Positions 8,369 through 15,337 of a DNA stretch of 16,741 nt are shown here, piece after piece. Below the pieces are notes generated by a model. The model did no database searches. It was not told where the DNA came from and was given only the letters and a program-made list of their open reading frames with translations. How positions within the stretch are numbered: the stretch's first letter is position 1; each line of letters begins with the position of its first letter. The stretch spans positions 1 to 16,741 of the forward strand of contig CAYVUV010000194.1 in NCBI GenBank assembly GCA_964455095.1, read 5' to 3'. This stretch comes from CAYVUV01 sp964455095. Its GTDB lineage: Bacteria > Desulfobacterota > Binatia > HRBIN30 > CADEER01. Made by a program: the position numbers and the translations under genes.

Positions 8369-9472
8369 TCAGCCTGATCCGAGACGAGCCAGCAGGGCAG
8401 CGACCCGCTCGGCGGCCTGTCCATCCCACAATGGCGGGCAGCGCGGTGAGGGACGATCGCCGTCCAGGATGCGGTCAATTTCGGCCCTCACGCGCTCGGG
8501 CCGGGTGCCGACGACGCGGTTGGTCCCCTCGGTGACGGTGGCCGGCCGTTCCGTCGTCTCGCGCAGCGTCAGACAGGGGACCCCGAGATAGGTGGTTTCC
8601 TCCTGCACACCGCCGGAATCGGTCAGCACCAGCGCGGCGCGATCCATGAGCGCGAGCATGTCGATGTATCCGAGCGGCGTGACCGCGCGCAGACCAGCCG
8701 CGCCACTGAGCGCCGCACCGAGGCCGGACGCGTCGAGGCGGTCGCGGGTGCGCGGGTGGACCGGGAAGACGATCGGCAGGCGCCGCGACGCTTCTGCAAT
8801 AGCGCGGAGAAGCGGCTCCAGCGCGGCGCGGGCGTCGACATTGGACGGCCGGTGCATGGTCAGCACGCCGTAGGGCCCGGTGATCCCGAGTGCGGCGGCC
8901 GGGTCGCGCACGGCGGCGCGGGTGCGAAAGCGGACCAGCGTGTCGATCATCACGTTGCCGACGTGATGGACGTTGGCGCCTGGCCGTCCCTCGCGCGCGA
9001 GGTTCTCGACGCCGCTGGCTTCGGACGCGAACATCAAGTCGCTCACCGAGTCGACGAGGATGCGGTTGATCTCCTCCGGCATGGTGGGGTCAAAGCTGCG
9101 CAGACCCGCTTCGACGTGCGCCACCGGGATCCCGCGCGCGGCGGCGGCCATCGCGCCGGCGGCGGTGGAGTTGACGTCGCCCACCACCACGACCAGATCG
9201 GGGCGCAGTTGGTCGAGGACCGGCGCCAGCTCCACGAGCATGTGCTCGATCTGCTCCGTCCTCCCACCGCTGCTGCCGGCGAGCAACACGTCGGGAGGCG
9301 GCAGCCCCAGCTCTGCCAGGAAGTGCTCTGACATCGCCGCGTCGCGGTGTTGACCGGTGTGGACGAGCACTGGTGCAAACGCGTCAGGTCGCCCTTGTTG
9401 CGCCGCGAGCACGGCGGCCATCTTTACCATATTCGGCCGCGTGCCGATGATGTTGACGATGCGCAGCACCAC
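8369..9472 (-). CDS. wecB: UDP-N-acetylglucosamine 2-epimerase (non-hydrolysing), copy 1
   Basis: A 367-residue WecB/MnaA-type enzyme that interconverts UDP-GlcNAc and UDP-ManNAc in the cytoplasm. Motifs in order: GTRPNMVK near the N-terminus; HTGQH; GDVNSTAAGA; VAHVEAGLRSFD; MPEEINR; HHVGNVMIDT; TMHRPSN; FPVHPRTR; and the C-terminal LTDSGGVQEET. The catalytic acids of the family (Asp of GD, Glu of VEAG, Glu of PEE) and the conserved Arg and His are all present, and the length is normal. Start is a GTG at 9472 (a second GTG follows at 9469), with GGAG just upstream overlapping the end of the HTTM gene, whose TAA ends one nt before. It is the last gene of the long minus-strand cassette and convergent with the dioxygenase. 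Confidence 0.95.
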   Translation of the reverse strand: MVLRIVNIIGTRPNMVKMAAVLAAQQGRPDAFAPVLVHTGQHRDAAMSEHFLAELGLPPPDVLLAGSSGGRTEQIEHMLVELAPVLDQLRPDLVVVVGDVNSTAAGAMAAAARGIPVAHVEAGLRSFDPTMPEEINRILVDSVSDLMFASEASGVENLAREGRPGANVHHVGNVMIDTLVRFRTRAAVRDPAAALGITGPYGVLTMHRPSNVDARAALEPLLRAIAEASRRLPIVFPVHPRTRDRLDASGLGAALSGAAGLRAVTPLGYIDMLALMDRAALVLTDSGGVQEETTYLGVPCLTLRETTERPATVTEGTNRVVGTRPERVRAEIDRILDGDRPSPRCPPLWDGQAAERVAALLARLGSG

Positions 9473-9473
9473 T

Positions 9474-10772
9474 TTACTCCGGCCGACCCACGAGCGCCGC
9501 CGCGCGCCAGGACTCCAATCGCTTACAAATGTCCTGCCCCTCGGCCGCTGCGCGGACCCGCTCCTGCAGCGCCCGACCCAAGGGCTCGACGTGGCGAAAC
9601 TCGACGTTGTTCGGATAGAAGATGTGCGCGGGCCCGACGTCGAAGGGGCTCCGGGCGGGAGACGCAGCGCAGGTGATCTCGAAGCTGGCGAGGCCCGGTT
9701 CTCCCGATAACGCGATGACGAAGCCGGCGCCGCGCACGTCGAGCGAGTCGACCGACCACGCGTTGGCGATCGTCTGACCGACGGCAAAGGGGCCAACTTG
9801 CCGGAGCGGTGCTCTCGTCGGCTCGAGAACGGGGCCTTCCTCGAGCTCCTCCCGTGGGACGTCCTGGAGATGGTGCCGCCGCACCTGATGGCCGATGGCG
9901 ACCACGGCGCAAAGCGCCAGCAGCCCGGCGCCGGCGGCGAAGGCGCGCCCATGAGAGCCGTCCGCGGGACCTGAGTCTGACGTCTCGACGTCAGGCGACA
10001 GGCCGAATGCCAGCAGGAGCACCATCGACTCCCAGTACAGGATGTGCGTCGTCAGCACGTAGATGTTCGCATGCATGCCGACGAGTCCGAGCACCACGAG
10101 GAGCCGCACGCCTCGGCCCATCAGCATCAGCGGTCCGGCGAGCTCGAATCCCGTCGTCGCGATGGAAAAGAAGCTCGCGACTGCCGGTGTGGTGACGATC
10201 CAGGAACGGTAGACGTTGGCAAGGCCATCGGGAACCAGACCGTCCTGTCCGACGATGGATGTCTGGACGGCATGGCCGGACATCCACTCGCTGCCGCCGT
10301 AGACGACCTTGCTGATGCCGGAGTTCAGGTACGCAGCGCCAAGGAGGGCCATGGCGCCGATGCGCGCGTAGGACTCATCCTCGGGCGCTCCCTGGAATCG
10401 GCGCACGGTCAACCCCACCAGCCAACCTGCCAGGCACAGGCCGCTGAAGAAGAGATGCCGCCAGGGCGTGCCGAACAAATGGGTGTGGACCGTGCTGAGC
10501 AGCGTCAGGGAGCCGAGGGCCAGCAGCCCGGCCCAGAGGCGCCCGGGGCGACGGCCGAATGCGCCGGCACCGCCGAGGCCCGCCGCGACCACCGCACCAC
10601 TCACGCTCGCTCGGGAGAAGACGTCGGCCAACAGGTCCAACGCAAAGCCGTCGGCCAATGCGCTCGAACGCGCCGAGCGAATGAAGAAGAAGAATGAGAT
10701 CAGGTCGATGGCCACGACGACGGCCAGGGCCACGCGCGGGAAAGCCGCGCCAGCGCCGCTGCGGCGCGTCAT
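9474..10772 (-). CDS. HTTM-domain (vitamin K-dependent gamma-carboxylase-like) membrane protein with C-terminal extra domain
   Basis: A 432-residue protein with about eight or nine membrane segments between residues 12 and 295, then a soluble tail. The core resembles the HTTM domain: YLNSGISKVVYG with K155, W163 and G166, then GMHANIYV and WESMVLLLAF. By memory-based comparison, K155 lines up with the catalytic base lysine of human gamma-glutamyl carboxylase (K218); no gamma-carboxylation is claimed. Residues about 325-410 form a tail domain (GPFAVGQTIANAW) that resembles the mature part of the Tat-signal protein encoded at 13498-14076, with an aligned cysteine (C368). The ATG at 10772 overlaps the stop of the small upstream gene as ATGA, and the stop lies one nt from the wecB start, so these genes are co-translated. 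Confidence 0.8.
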   Translation of the reverse strand: MTRRSGAGAAFPRVALAVVVAIDLISFFFFIRSARSSALADGFALDLLADVFSRASVSGAVVAAGLGGAGAFGRRPGRLWAGLLALGSLTLLSTVHTHLFGTPWRHLFFSGLCLAGWLVGLTVRRFQGAPEDESYARIGAMALLGAAYLNSGISKVVYGGSEWMSGHAVQTSIVGQDGLVPDGLANVYRSWIVTTPAVASFFSIATTGFELAGPLMLMGRGVRLLVVLGLVGMHANIYVLTTHILYWESMVLLLAFGLSPDVETSDSGPADGSHGRAFAAGAGLLALCAVVAIGHQVRRHHLQDVPREELEEGPVLEPTRAPLRQVGPFAVGQTIANAWSVDSLDVRGAGFVIALSGEPGLASFEITCAASPARSPFDVGPAHIFYPNNVEFRHVEPLGRALQERVRAAAEGQDICKRLESWRAAALVGRPE

Positions 10773-11239
10773 GGCGATACCCGGCAATGCGCGACCACAC
10801 AGTCGGGGAGCTGCTTCGTCGGGGTGCCGGGACGCACCTGCCAGGTGCGGAGGATGAGATCGACTTCGCTGGTCCCCGGGCCCTTGTGGCTCTCGATGTG
10901 CCGCGTGAGGTCGTTGTACAGGTACTGAATCGGCTGCCGATCGGAGCAACGAGTCGTCTCGGCGACCGGCTGGTCACAAGCGAAAGAGCGGTACTCCGTG
11001 ACGTGATGAACTGTTCCCTGCGCGTCTCGGATCAGCAGGGCGCTCATCGCGCCGGCCGTGAGCTGGGAATACATCGAGAACGTGTCGAGCGGATAGACCA
11101 GCGAGGCCGTTTGTGTGGCGCGATCGACATCGCGATCCGAGTCGAAACGGACCGCCCACGAGAGCGCCACGTAGCCGAGCACGCACAGGACGCCAAACTG
11201 CCGCTGGCGTATACGTGCTGCTCGTTGGACCTGATTCAC
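10769..11239 (-). CDS. Small single-pass membrane protein, companion of HTTM protein
   Basis: A 156-residue protein starting with GTG at 11239. One hydrophobic segment lies near the N-terminus (about residues 15-30, GVLCVLGYVALSWAV), followed by a soluble region probably outside the membrane. The motif YPLDTFSMYSQ at about residues 49-59 resembles the YPF-T-PMFS signature of small proteins often encoded beside HTTM genes (recalled, not searched). Four later cysteines (in FACDQ, TRCSD, DCVV and HCRV) could form disulfides in the periplasm. It overlaps the HTTM start by 4 nt (ATGA) and follows HxsB-like copy 1 after 32 bp. Function unknown; association with the HTTM protein is inferred from coupling. 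Confidence 0.65.
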   Translation of the reverse strand: MNQVQRAARIRQRQFGVLCVLGYVALSWAVRFDSDRDVDRATQTASLVYPLDTFSMYSQLTAGAMSALLIRDAQGTVHHVTEYRSFACDQPVAETTRCSDRQPIQYLYNDLTRHIESHKGPGTSEVDLILRTWQVRPGTPTKQLPDCVVAHCRVSP

Positions 11240-11271
11240 CCGGTCAGGATAGGTCCGCGGCCACCGCGCGG

Positions 11272-12780
11272 CTATGGGGCCTCTTTCGAGGCCCGTCCAT
11301 CGGTGGCGTCAGGAGGTCGCTTGGCCGCCCATCGCTTGAGGATTTCGGCCGTCTCGGAATCGCCTTCCTCGGCCAGCAGCTCGAAGAGCCGGCGCGACAC
11401 GGCCTCGTGCTCCTTGCACTCGAAGCACCGCGCCCGCTGCCCGACGAGATCCCCCTGGGTGATGAAATTGCGCACCGGACTGTACCCGCAATACGGCTTG
11501 TTCCAGCAATCGGCGCATTGCGGTTGGACGTCGAGCAGTGAGGCCGCGGCGATGGCGCGCACCGTCGGGTGCTGTACGACATCTGCAACAGTGAGGCTGC
11601 GCACGTCGCCGAGCTCGAAGATCGGATCGCCGTGCGCGTCCACCATGCGCGCGTCGTCACAGGGGAACACGCGCCCGTCGACGCCGTAAGCGATCTGGCC
11701 GGTACCGGCGCCGTTGGGAGATTGGTTGTCGACGATCCCGGGATCGTCGAACGTGAAGATCTTGGTGAGGAAGATTATCGCCAAGCGCTCAGCGATCTCG
11801 ACGCCACCGCGGTTCAACTCGAGGAGGTAGTCGAGCGCATTGCGGTAGAAGCCCAGATACTCCTCCGCGGAGTAGCCGATCGCCGCCCAGGTCTCGGCGT
11901 CGAAGCGCGCGGAGGCGAGCGGTCGCAGGTTGATCGTCCGTATCCCCCGCGCCACGTACTCGTCGACAACCTCGCGCCACGCCTCGAGCGTGCGCCGCGT
12001 CGTGCTCATCAGCGCTTCGACGTGCCATTGCTGCGGATCGCGCCCGAGCTCGGCGTAGCGGCGCTGGAAATAGTCGATCCAGCGCAGCACGTCGGCGTGC
12101 GGGCTGCCGCTGATCCACTGGCGATTCGAGTCGTGCAAGCTCGCCGGTCCGTCCAGGCTGGTGCTCAGCCGCACGTCGTTGGCGATCAGCCACTCGGCGG
12201 CTTCTTCGGTCATCGCCGTCAGATTGCTGAGCAGGCGGAAGCGCAGTGTCTTTCCGGCCCCACTGCGATTGCGCGCCTGTGCGTGCTCGACCAGATGACG
12301 GAGGACGTCGAAGTTGAGCAGGGGCTCGCCGCCTTGCCCTTGCAGCTCGAAGGTCATCGAAGGGGACATGCCTTGCAGCGCCAGGTCGACGACCTGCTCG
12401 GCCGTCTCCGGGCTCATGTCGGTCGCGGTTCCGTCGGCGGCATGCCCGTTGGCGCTCTTCCCGCTGTGGCGCAGCGTCAGCGTCACGACGTGCAGGTGCG
12501 GGCCGCGGCGCACGTGGCGATTGCGCCGGGCGAGCCTGGCGACCAGGGCGTCGAGGTCCAGGCCATCACGGACAAAGCCCTTGCGTTGCAGTTCCTCGAA
12601 GCGGGGGTGATCCGCGACGACGCGGCCACCGAGCAGGTCGTCGAGCTCCGCCTCGCTCAGAAACGCCCAGTCCCCCGCATCGGTGGTGACCAGCACCTTC
12701 CCCGCAATGCGGCCCCAGCGAAAGAATCCCAACGAATCGGCCGCCAACTCCGGCCGCCCTCCCGTCACGCTGCGCTCCAC
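11272..12780 (-). CDS. HxsB-like SPASM protein lacking the radical SAM CxxxCxxC motif, copy 1
   Basis: A 502-residue protein resembling HxsB, the radical SAM/SPASM maturase of the His-Xaa-Ser system. The N-terminal region (LVTTDAGDWAFLSE, then FEELQRKGF) matches the family lead domain. The barrel keeps GGEPLLNF (150-157), LLSNLTAM and STSLDGPASLHD. The C-terminal cysteines C374, C422-x2-C425-x5-C431 and C452-x2-C455 fit SPASM-type auxiliary cluster binding. The expected TLRCNxxCxYC at residues 102-114 is absent: after TLR the sequence is HSGKSANGHAADGTATD, with no cysteine in any frame there. It should therefore not bind the SAM-cleaving [4Fe-4S] cluster in the usual way. GTG start at 12780, overlapping the stop of the small HxsD-like gene (TAGTG). 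It is paralogous to the partial gene at 15338-16741. Confidence 0.85.
   Translation of the reverse strand: MERSVTGGRPELAADSLGFFRWGRIAGKVLVTTDAGDWAFLSEAELDDLLGGRVVADHPRFEELQRKGFVRDGLDLDALVARLARRNRHVRRGPHLHVVTLTLRHSGKSANGHAADGTATDMSPETAEQVVDLALQGMSPSMTFELQGQGGEPLLNFDVLRHLVEHAQARNRSGAGKTLRFRLLSNLTAMTEEAAEWLIANDVRLSTSLDGPASLHDSNRQWISGSPHADVLRWIDYFQRRYAELGRDPQQWHVEALMSTTRRTLEAWREVVDEYVARGIRTINLRPLASARFDAETWAAIGYSAEEYLGFYRNALDYLLELNRGGVEIAERLAIIFLTKIFTFDDPGIVDNQSPNGAGTGQIAYGVDGRVFPCDDARMVDAHGDPIFELGDVRSLTVADVVQHPTVRAIAAASLLDVQPQCADCWNKPYCGYSPVRNFITQGDLVGQRARCFECKEHEAVSRRLFELLAEEGDSETAEILKRWAAKRPPDATDGRASKEAP
12578..12702. repeat. 125-bp identical repeat, copy in HxsB-like gene 1
   Basis: This stretch, coding for part of the N-terminal domain (about residues 27-68) of HxsB-like copy 1, is base-for-base identical to 16617-16741. 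Immediately outside the left boundary the two genes differ at about a third of positions. The right boundary cannot be seen because the second copy runs off the window. See the finding on gene conversion versus assembly break. Confidence 0.95.
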
Positions 12781-13019
12781 TACGCGACCTCGTCCATCAC
12801 ACTCTGGCGCCGCCGCGCAATCGTCTCGGCCAGCACGTGATTGCAGAACGCCGGTCCGACGTCCTGGACCTCGTACCCCGCCGCCGGCGTGAGCACCGCG
12901 ACCACCCCGTCCGCCGTGGCCTCGATCGCGATCTGCGCGTGCTCGGCATACGCCGCCGCGGCCGCTTCCACCGCCGCGGGCAGATACAGCGATCGATCAA
13001 AGAGGATCCGCTCCGCCAT
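12780..13019 (-). CDS. Small HxsD-like protein
   Basis: A 79-residue protein that fits the HxsD family (small component of the His-Xaa-Ser modification system). Features: ILFDRSLYLPAAVEAAAAAY at residues 5-24; short beta-type stretch (IAIEA, VVAVLTP); and a C-terminal FCNHVLAETIARRR helix corresponding to the family LLNDYxLRE-type end. Start is the ATG at 13019; the frame continues upstream as a long antisense-like extension without homology. It lies 17 bp after the larger HxsD-like gene, and its TAG overlaps the GTG of HxsB-like copy 1 by one base, so it is tightly coupled to that protein. HxsD proteins have no established activity; an adaptor or substrate-binding role beside the maturase is the usual guess. 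Confidence 0.7.
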   Translation of the reverse strand: MAERILFDRSLYLPAAVEAAAAAYAEHAQIAIEATADGVVAVLTPAAGYEVQDVGPAFCNHVLAETIARRRQSVMDEVA

Positions 13020-13036
13020 CGCTACCGTCCGGATCC

Positions 13037-13495
13037 CTACTTCGACTTGTCGGGCTCGTCCTGCCCGGCACCGTGCTTCTCTTCCCACGGCACCATGATC
13101 TCCAGGGGGTCCTCCAACAGCTCCTCGGACTCCAACTCCGCCAGCAGATCGTCCACCGAGGGCGCCGACGTCGCCGCCCGCAGCGCCGCCGCCGTGTAGT
13201 ACTCCCGGATGCGCATCGTCGCCTGCGACAACTTCAGCCGCAGCGCCTGCGAGAGCAGCTCGTTGCCGAACTCCCCGGCCAGGGTCTCCAACTCGGCGGG
13301 CGTGGCGGCTCCCCGTGTGGTCAACCGCACGCCCACCACGCCCAGGCGCGGGCGCGTCAGGTAGACGAAACACTGCTCCAAAAACAGGTAACACGCCCCG
13401 TACGTCGCCTCGAGCGGGTAGACGCTCTCGTCCACCTCGAACGAGATGTGATCGGCGCCCAGCGCGAAGCCCAGGCGCGAGTCCGCTTCGGCCAC
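13037..13495 (-). CDS. HxsD-like protein with acidic C-terminal tail
   Basis: A 152-residue protein. Residues about 16-105 resemble HxsD: ISFEVDESVYPLEATYGACY, a beta-rich middle (VVGVRLTT), then FGNELLSQALRLKLSQATMRIREYY, which matches the family's LLNDYxLRE-like C-terminal helix. Residues 114-152 are an extra acidic tail (DDLLAELESEELLEDPLE, ending GQDEPDKSK) not present in the neighbouring 79-residue paralogue. Start is a GTG at 13495 with GAGG about five nt upstream, two nt after the stop of the Tat-signal gene. A longer open frame continues upstream but is antisense-like and overlaps that gene. Possible role: adaptor between the HxsB-like proteins and another cassette product; this is inferred from order only. 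Confidence 0.75.
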   Translation of the reverse strand: MAEADSRLGFALGADHISFEVDESVYPLEATYGACYLFLEQCFVYLTRPRLGVVGVRLTTRGAATPAELETLAGEFGNELLSQALRLKLSQATMRIREYYTAAALRAATSAPSVDDLLAELESEELLEDPLEIMVPWEEKHGAGQDEPDKSK

Positions 13496-13497
13496 GC

Positions 13498-14076
13498 CTA
13501 CCTCAACCGGGAGTCGGTCGGCCCCGCGAACAACCGCACGCGCTCGGCTTGCGGCAGCAGCGACGCCACCACCTGGGTGCGTGCGCTTTCGTTGCGCGCC
13601 AGCACGTGCGCCAGCTCGGCCACCGCCTGCGCCAGCCCCTCGTCGGTCGCCAGGTCGCCCTGGCCGCCGTTCATGACGAGCAGGTCGAGCTGCTGGGTGT
13701 ACACCAGGCCCTGCGGAGTGCCCTCGTTGCGGCACAGATGCACCCGGTGCGCCCGGCCGCGCTCGTTCTGCAGGGTCAGCACACACGAGCCGTCGACCAC
13801 TTCGGTCAACCCGGCCACGCGCCAGCCGTGCGCGACCACCGAGCCCATCGCCAGGGGCTGCACCAGCTCCCAGGGCGGCGGCGCACTCACCGGCGCGGTC
13901 GCGCTCAGCTCGCCCCCTTGGGGCGCGCTTGCCTCCGCCGCGGCCGGGCTGTCGCTGGGCGTGGTGTCGGTCGGCTCGCGTCGCGTCGACGCCATCCCCA
14001 TGCGCGCCGCGCCCGCTACCCACACAAAGGCCGTTCCCGCCGCCAGCTTCCCGACTACATCACGTCGCGTCAGCAT
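13498..14076 (-). CDS. Tat-signal exported protein of unknown function sharing a domain with the HTTM protein
   Basis: A 192-residue protein. The N-terminus MLTRRDVVGKLAAGTAFVWV has a twin-arginine pair at 4-5 followed by a hydrophobic stretch and small residues, which is a good Tat signal. Residues 30-68 are a Pro/Ala/Ser/Thr-rich linker. Residues about 70-162 form the mature domain: QPLAMGSVVAHGWRV, then VHLCRNEG with the only cysteine (C115), then LDLLVMNGG and GLAQAVAELAHVLARNE. I find the same pattern in the C-terminal tail of the HTTM protein at 9474-10772. Start at 14076 is well supported by GGAGGT six nt upstream. No His-Xaa-Ser repeats are present, so it is not a classical HxsA. It could be the exported substrate or a scaffold; it is the best candidate for the cassette's target. 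Confidence 0.75.
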   Translation of the reverse strand: MLTRRDVVGKLAAGTAFVWVAGAARMGMASTRREPTDTTPSDSPAAAEASAPQGGELSATAPVSAPPPWELVQPLAMGSVVAHGWRVAGLTEVVDGSCVLTLQNERGRAHRVHLCRNEGTPQGLVYTQQLDLLVMNGGQGDLATDEGLAQAVAELAHVLARNESARTQVVASLLPQAERVRLFAGPTDSRLR

Positions 14077-14082
14077 TTTTGC

Positions 14083-14088
14083 ACCTCC
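14083..14088 (-). promoter_or_regulatory. Strong Shine-Dalgarno for the Tat-signal gene
   Basis: GGAGGT on the minus strand, six nt before the ATG at 14076. It is the clearest ribosome binding site in the window and fixes this start over the in-frame upstream ATG at 14097. It suggests the Tat-signal protein is made at higher level than the neighbouring overlap-coupled genes. Confidence 0.8.
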
Positions 14089-14177
14089 ATCCCTCAAGGT
14101 TGTCGGAGTTGTCCAATCGCTATGGTGCTACCACAGCCGTCCAGTTCGGTGCAATGTAAATCGCCCGCAAATCCGAC
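14089..14177 (-). promoter_or_regulatory. Possible internal promoter region ahead of the Tat-signal gene
   Basis: The 101-bp gap 14077-14177 is the largest break inside the long minus-strand cassette. On the minus strand it is less GC-rich than its surroundings and contains TTGCAC followed, 18 nt later, by TAGCAC. This is only a weak match to a -35/-10 pair, so a separate promoter is possible but not shown. No terminator hairpin is visible after the epimerase stop. Confidence 0.3.
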
Positions 14178-15287
14178 TCAGGCGAGCGCGGTTTCGAGGT
14201 GCCGAACGATTGCTTCGGCAGCGAGTCCGTCGCCGTACGGATTCCGAGCTGCCTGCATACTGCGGTAGGCGTACGGGTCGCCCAGCAGACGCTCCGCGGC
14301 TGCCACGATCGCGTCGCTGCGGGTGCCCACCAACTGCGCCACGCCGGCCTGAACGCCTTCTGGACGCTCGGTGGTGTTGCGCAAGACCAGAACCGGAATG
14401 CGCAGCGAGGGGGCCTCCTCCTGGATGCCCCCTGAGTCCGTCAAAATGAGGTAGGCGCGGCGCATCAAATCGACGAACGAAACGTACTCGATCGGTGGCG
14501 TCAGGACGATGCGCGGGTGGTTGGCGAGTTGCGCCTGCACCTGAGCCTGCACCGCGGGGTTCATATGGACCGCAAACACCACCGCGACACTCTCGTCGCG
14601 GTCGGCGATCGACCGGACGGCGCTGCAGATGTTGTGTAGCCCTTCGCCGAAGCTCTCACGGCGATGACCGGTGACGAGCAGGAGGCGCCGATTCCCCAGG
14701 GCGGGGGAGAGCTCGAGGACGGCTTCCACCTCCCTTCGATCGAGGCGTTCCAGCGTTTGCAGGAGCGCATCGACCGCGGTGTTGCCGGTGACGTGCACCG
14801 TGTCAGGGGCAAGTCCCTCCCGCAGCAGATTGGTGCGCGCGAGCGCCGTCGGCGCGAAATGCCACGTCGCGATCTGCGCGATCATGCGCCGATTAACCTC
14901 TTCCGGAAATGGCTCGTATGGCTTCCCGGTCCGCAAGCCGGCCTCGATGTGTCCGACCGGAATGCGCTGATAGTACGCGGCCAATGCCGCGGCGAAGCTG
15001 GTGGTGGTGTCGCCCTGCACGAGAACGGCTGCCGGCCGTTCTCGGCTCAGCACGTCGCGCAGCCGCGGCAACAGGCGCGCGGTGAGGTCGAACAAGTCCT
15101 GATCCGGCTCCATGACGACGAGGTCATCGTCGGGCTGGATGGCAAACGCCGCCAGCATTTGCTCGAGCATCTCGCGGTGCTGGCCGGTGACGCAGATGCG
15201 CGGCTCGAGCGCACGGGATGCCCGCAAGGCGCGGATGACGGGAGCGAGCTTGATGACTTCGGGTCGCGTCCCAAACGCGACCAGGAT
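14178..15287 (-). CDS. wecB: UDP-N-acetylglucosamine 2-epimerase (non-hydrolysing), copy 2; start codon unresolved
   Basis: A WecB-type epimerase of about 369 residues. Motifs: VAFGTRPEVIK at the N-terminus, VTGQH, QGDTTTSFAAAL, VGHIEAGLRT, FPEEVNRR, VTGNTAVDAL, VTGHRRESFG and LTDSGGIQEE. Catalytic Asp, both Glu, Arg and His positions are intact. The start is odd: no ATG, GTG or TTG lies in frame before the GTRPE motif, and the first TTG (15227) would delete that motif. Candidates are an ATC at 15287 or a CTG at 15284. The frame is also open back into the end of the upstream HxsB-like gene. So this is initiation at a non-standard codon, a frameshift fusion or a sequence error. It is less like copy 1 than expected of a recent duplicate (GDTTT versus GDVNST). 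Confidence 0.9.
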   Translation of the reverse strand: MLVAFGTRPEVIKLAPVIRALRASRALEPRICVTGQHREMLEQMLAAFAIQPDDDLVVMEPDQDLFDLTARLLPRLRDVLSRERPAAVLVQGDTTTSFAAALAAYYQRIPVGHIEAGLRTGKPYEPFPEEVNRRMIAQIATWHFAPTALARTNLLREGLAPDTVHVTGNTAVDALLQTLERLDRREVEAVLELSPALGNRRLLLVTGHRRESFGEGLHNICSAVRSIADRDESVAVVFAVHMNPAVQAQVQAQLANHPRIVLTPPIEYVSFVDLMRRAYLILTDSGGIQEEAPSLRIPVLVLRNTTERPEGVQAGVAQLVGTRSDAIVAAAERLLGDPYAYRSMQAARNPYGDGLAAEAIVRHLETALA

Positions 15288-15337
15288 CCGGCGGCGCGGC
15301 GGATCGCTGCGCCGCCCCGGTCTATCCGCTCGCGGCG

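Noticed and set aside
7176..8429. Upstream continuation of the desaturase frame (over 400 extra codons)
   Set aside because: It is antisense to the 2-oxoglutarate dioxygenase gene, shows no family motif, and reflects long open frames that high GC gives by chance. The desaturase core starts at about 7175.
12415..12477. Frameshift hiding the CxxxCxxC motif in HxsB-like copy 1
   Set aside because: I read the other two minus-strand frames across the stretch and neither contains the motif. The frame is continuous with conserved sequence on both sides, and copy 2 lacks the motif as well.
12578..12702. The 125-bp repeat as part of an insertion sequence or attachment site
   Set aside because: It lies in frame inside homologous coding sequence in both copies, with no inverted repeats, target duplication or transposase nearby.
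11569..12840. Long plus-strand open frame (over 400 codons)
   Set aside because: Exactly opposite the HxsB-like and HxsD-like genes, with low-complexity charged composition and no motifs; a GC-driven antisense shadow. The same holds for the plus-strand frames at 13073-14449 and 14664-15749.
13496..14023. Upstream continuation of the acidic-tailed HxsD-like frame
   Set aside because: It overlaps the well-supported Tat-signal gene in another frame and is Gly/Ala/Arg-rich; a GTG with a ribosome binding site at 13495 is the better start.
13498..14076. Tat-signal protein as an HxsA-type precursor
   Set aside because: No His-Xaa-Ser repeats are present; calling it a classical HxsA is not supported, although it may still be a substrate.
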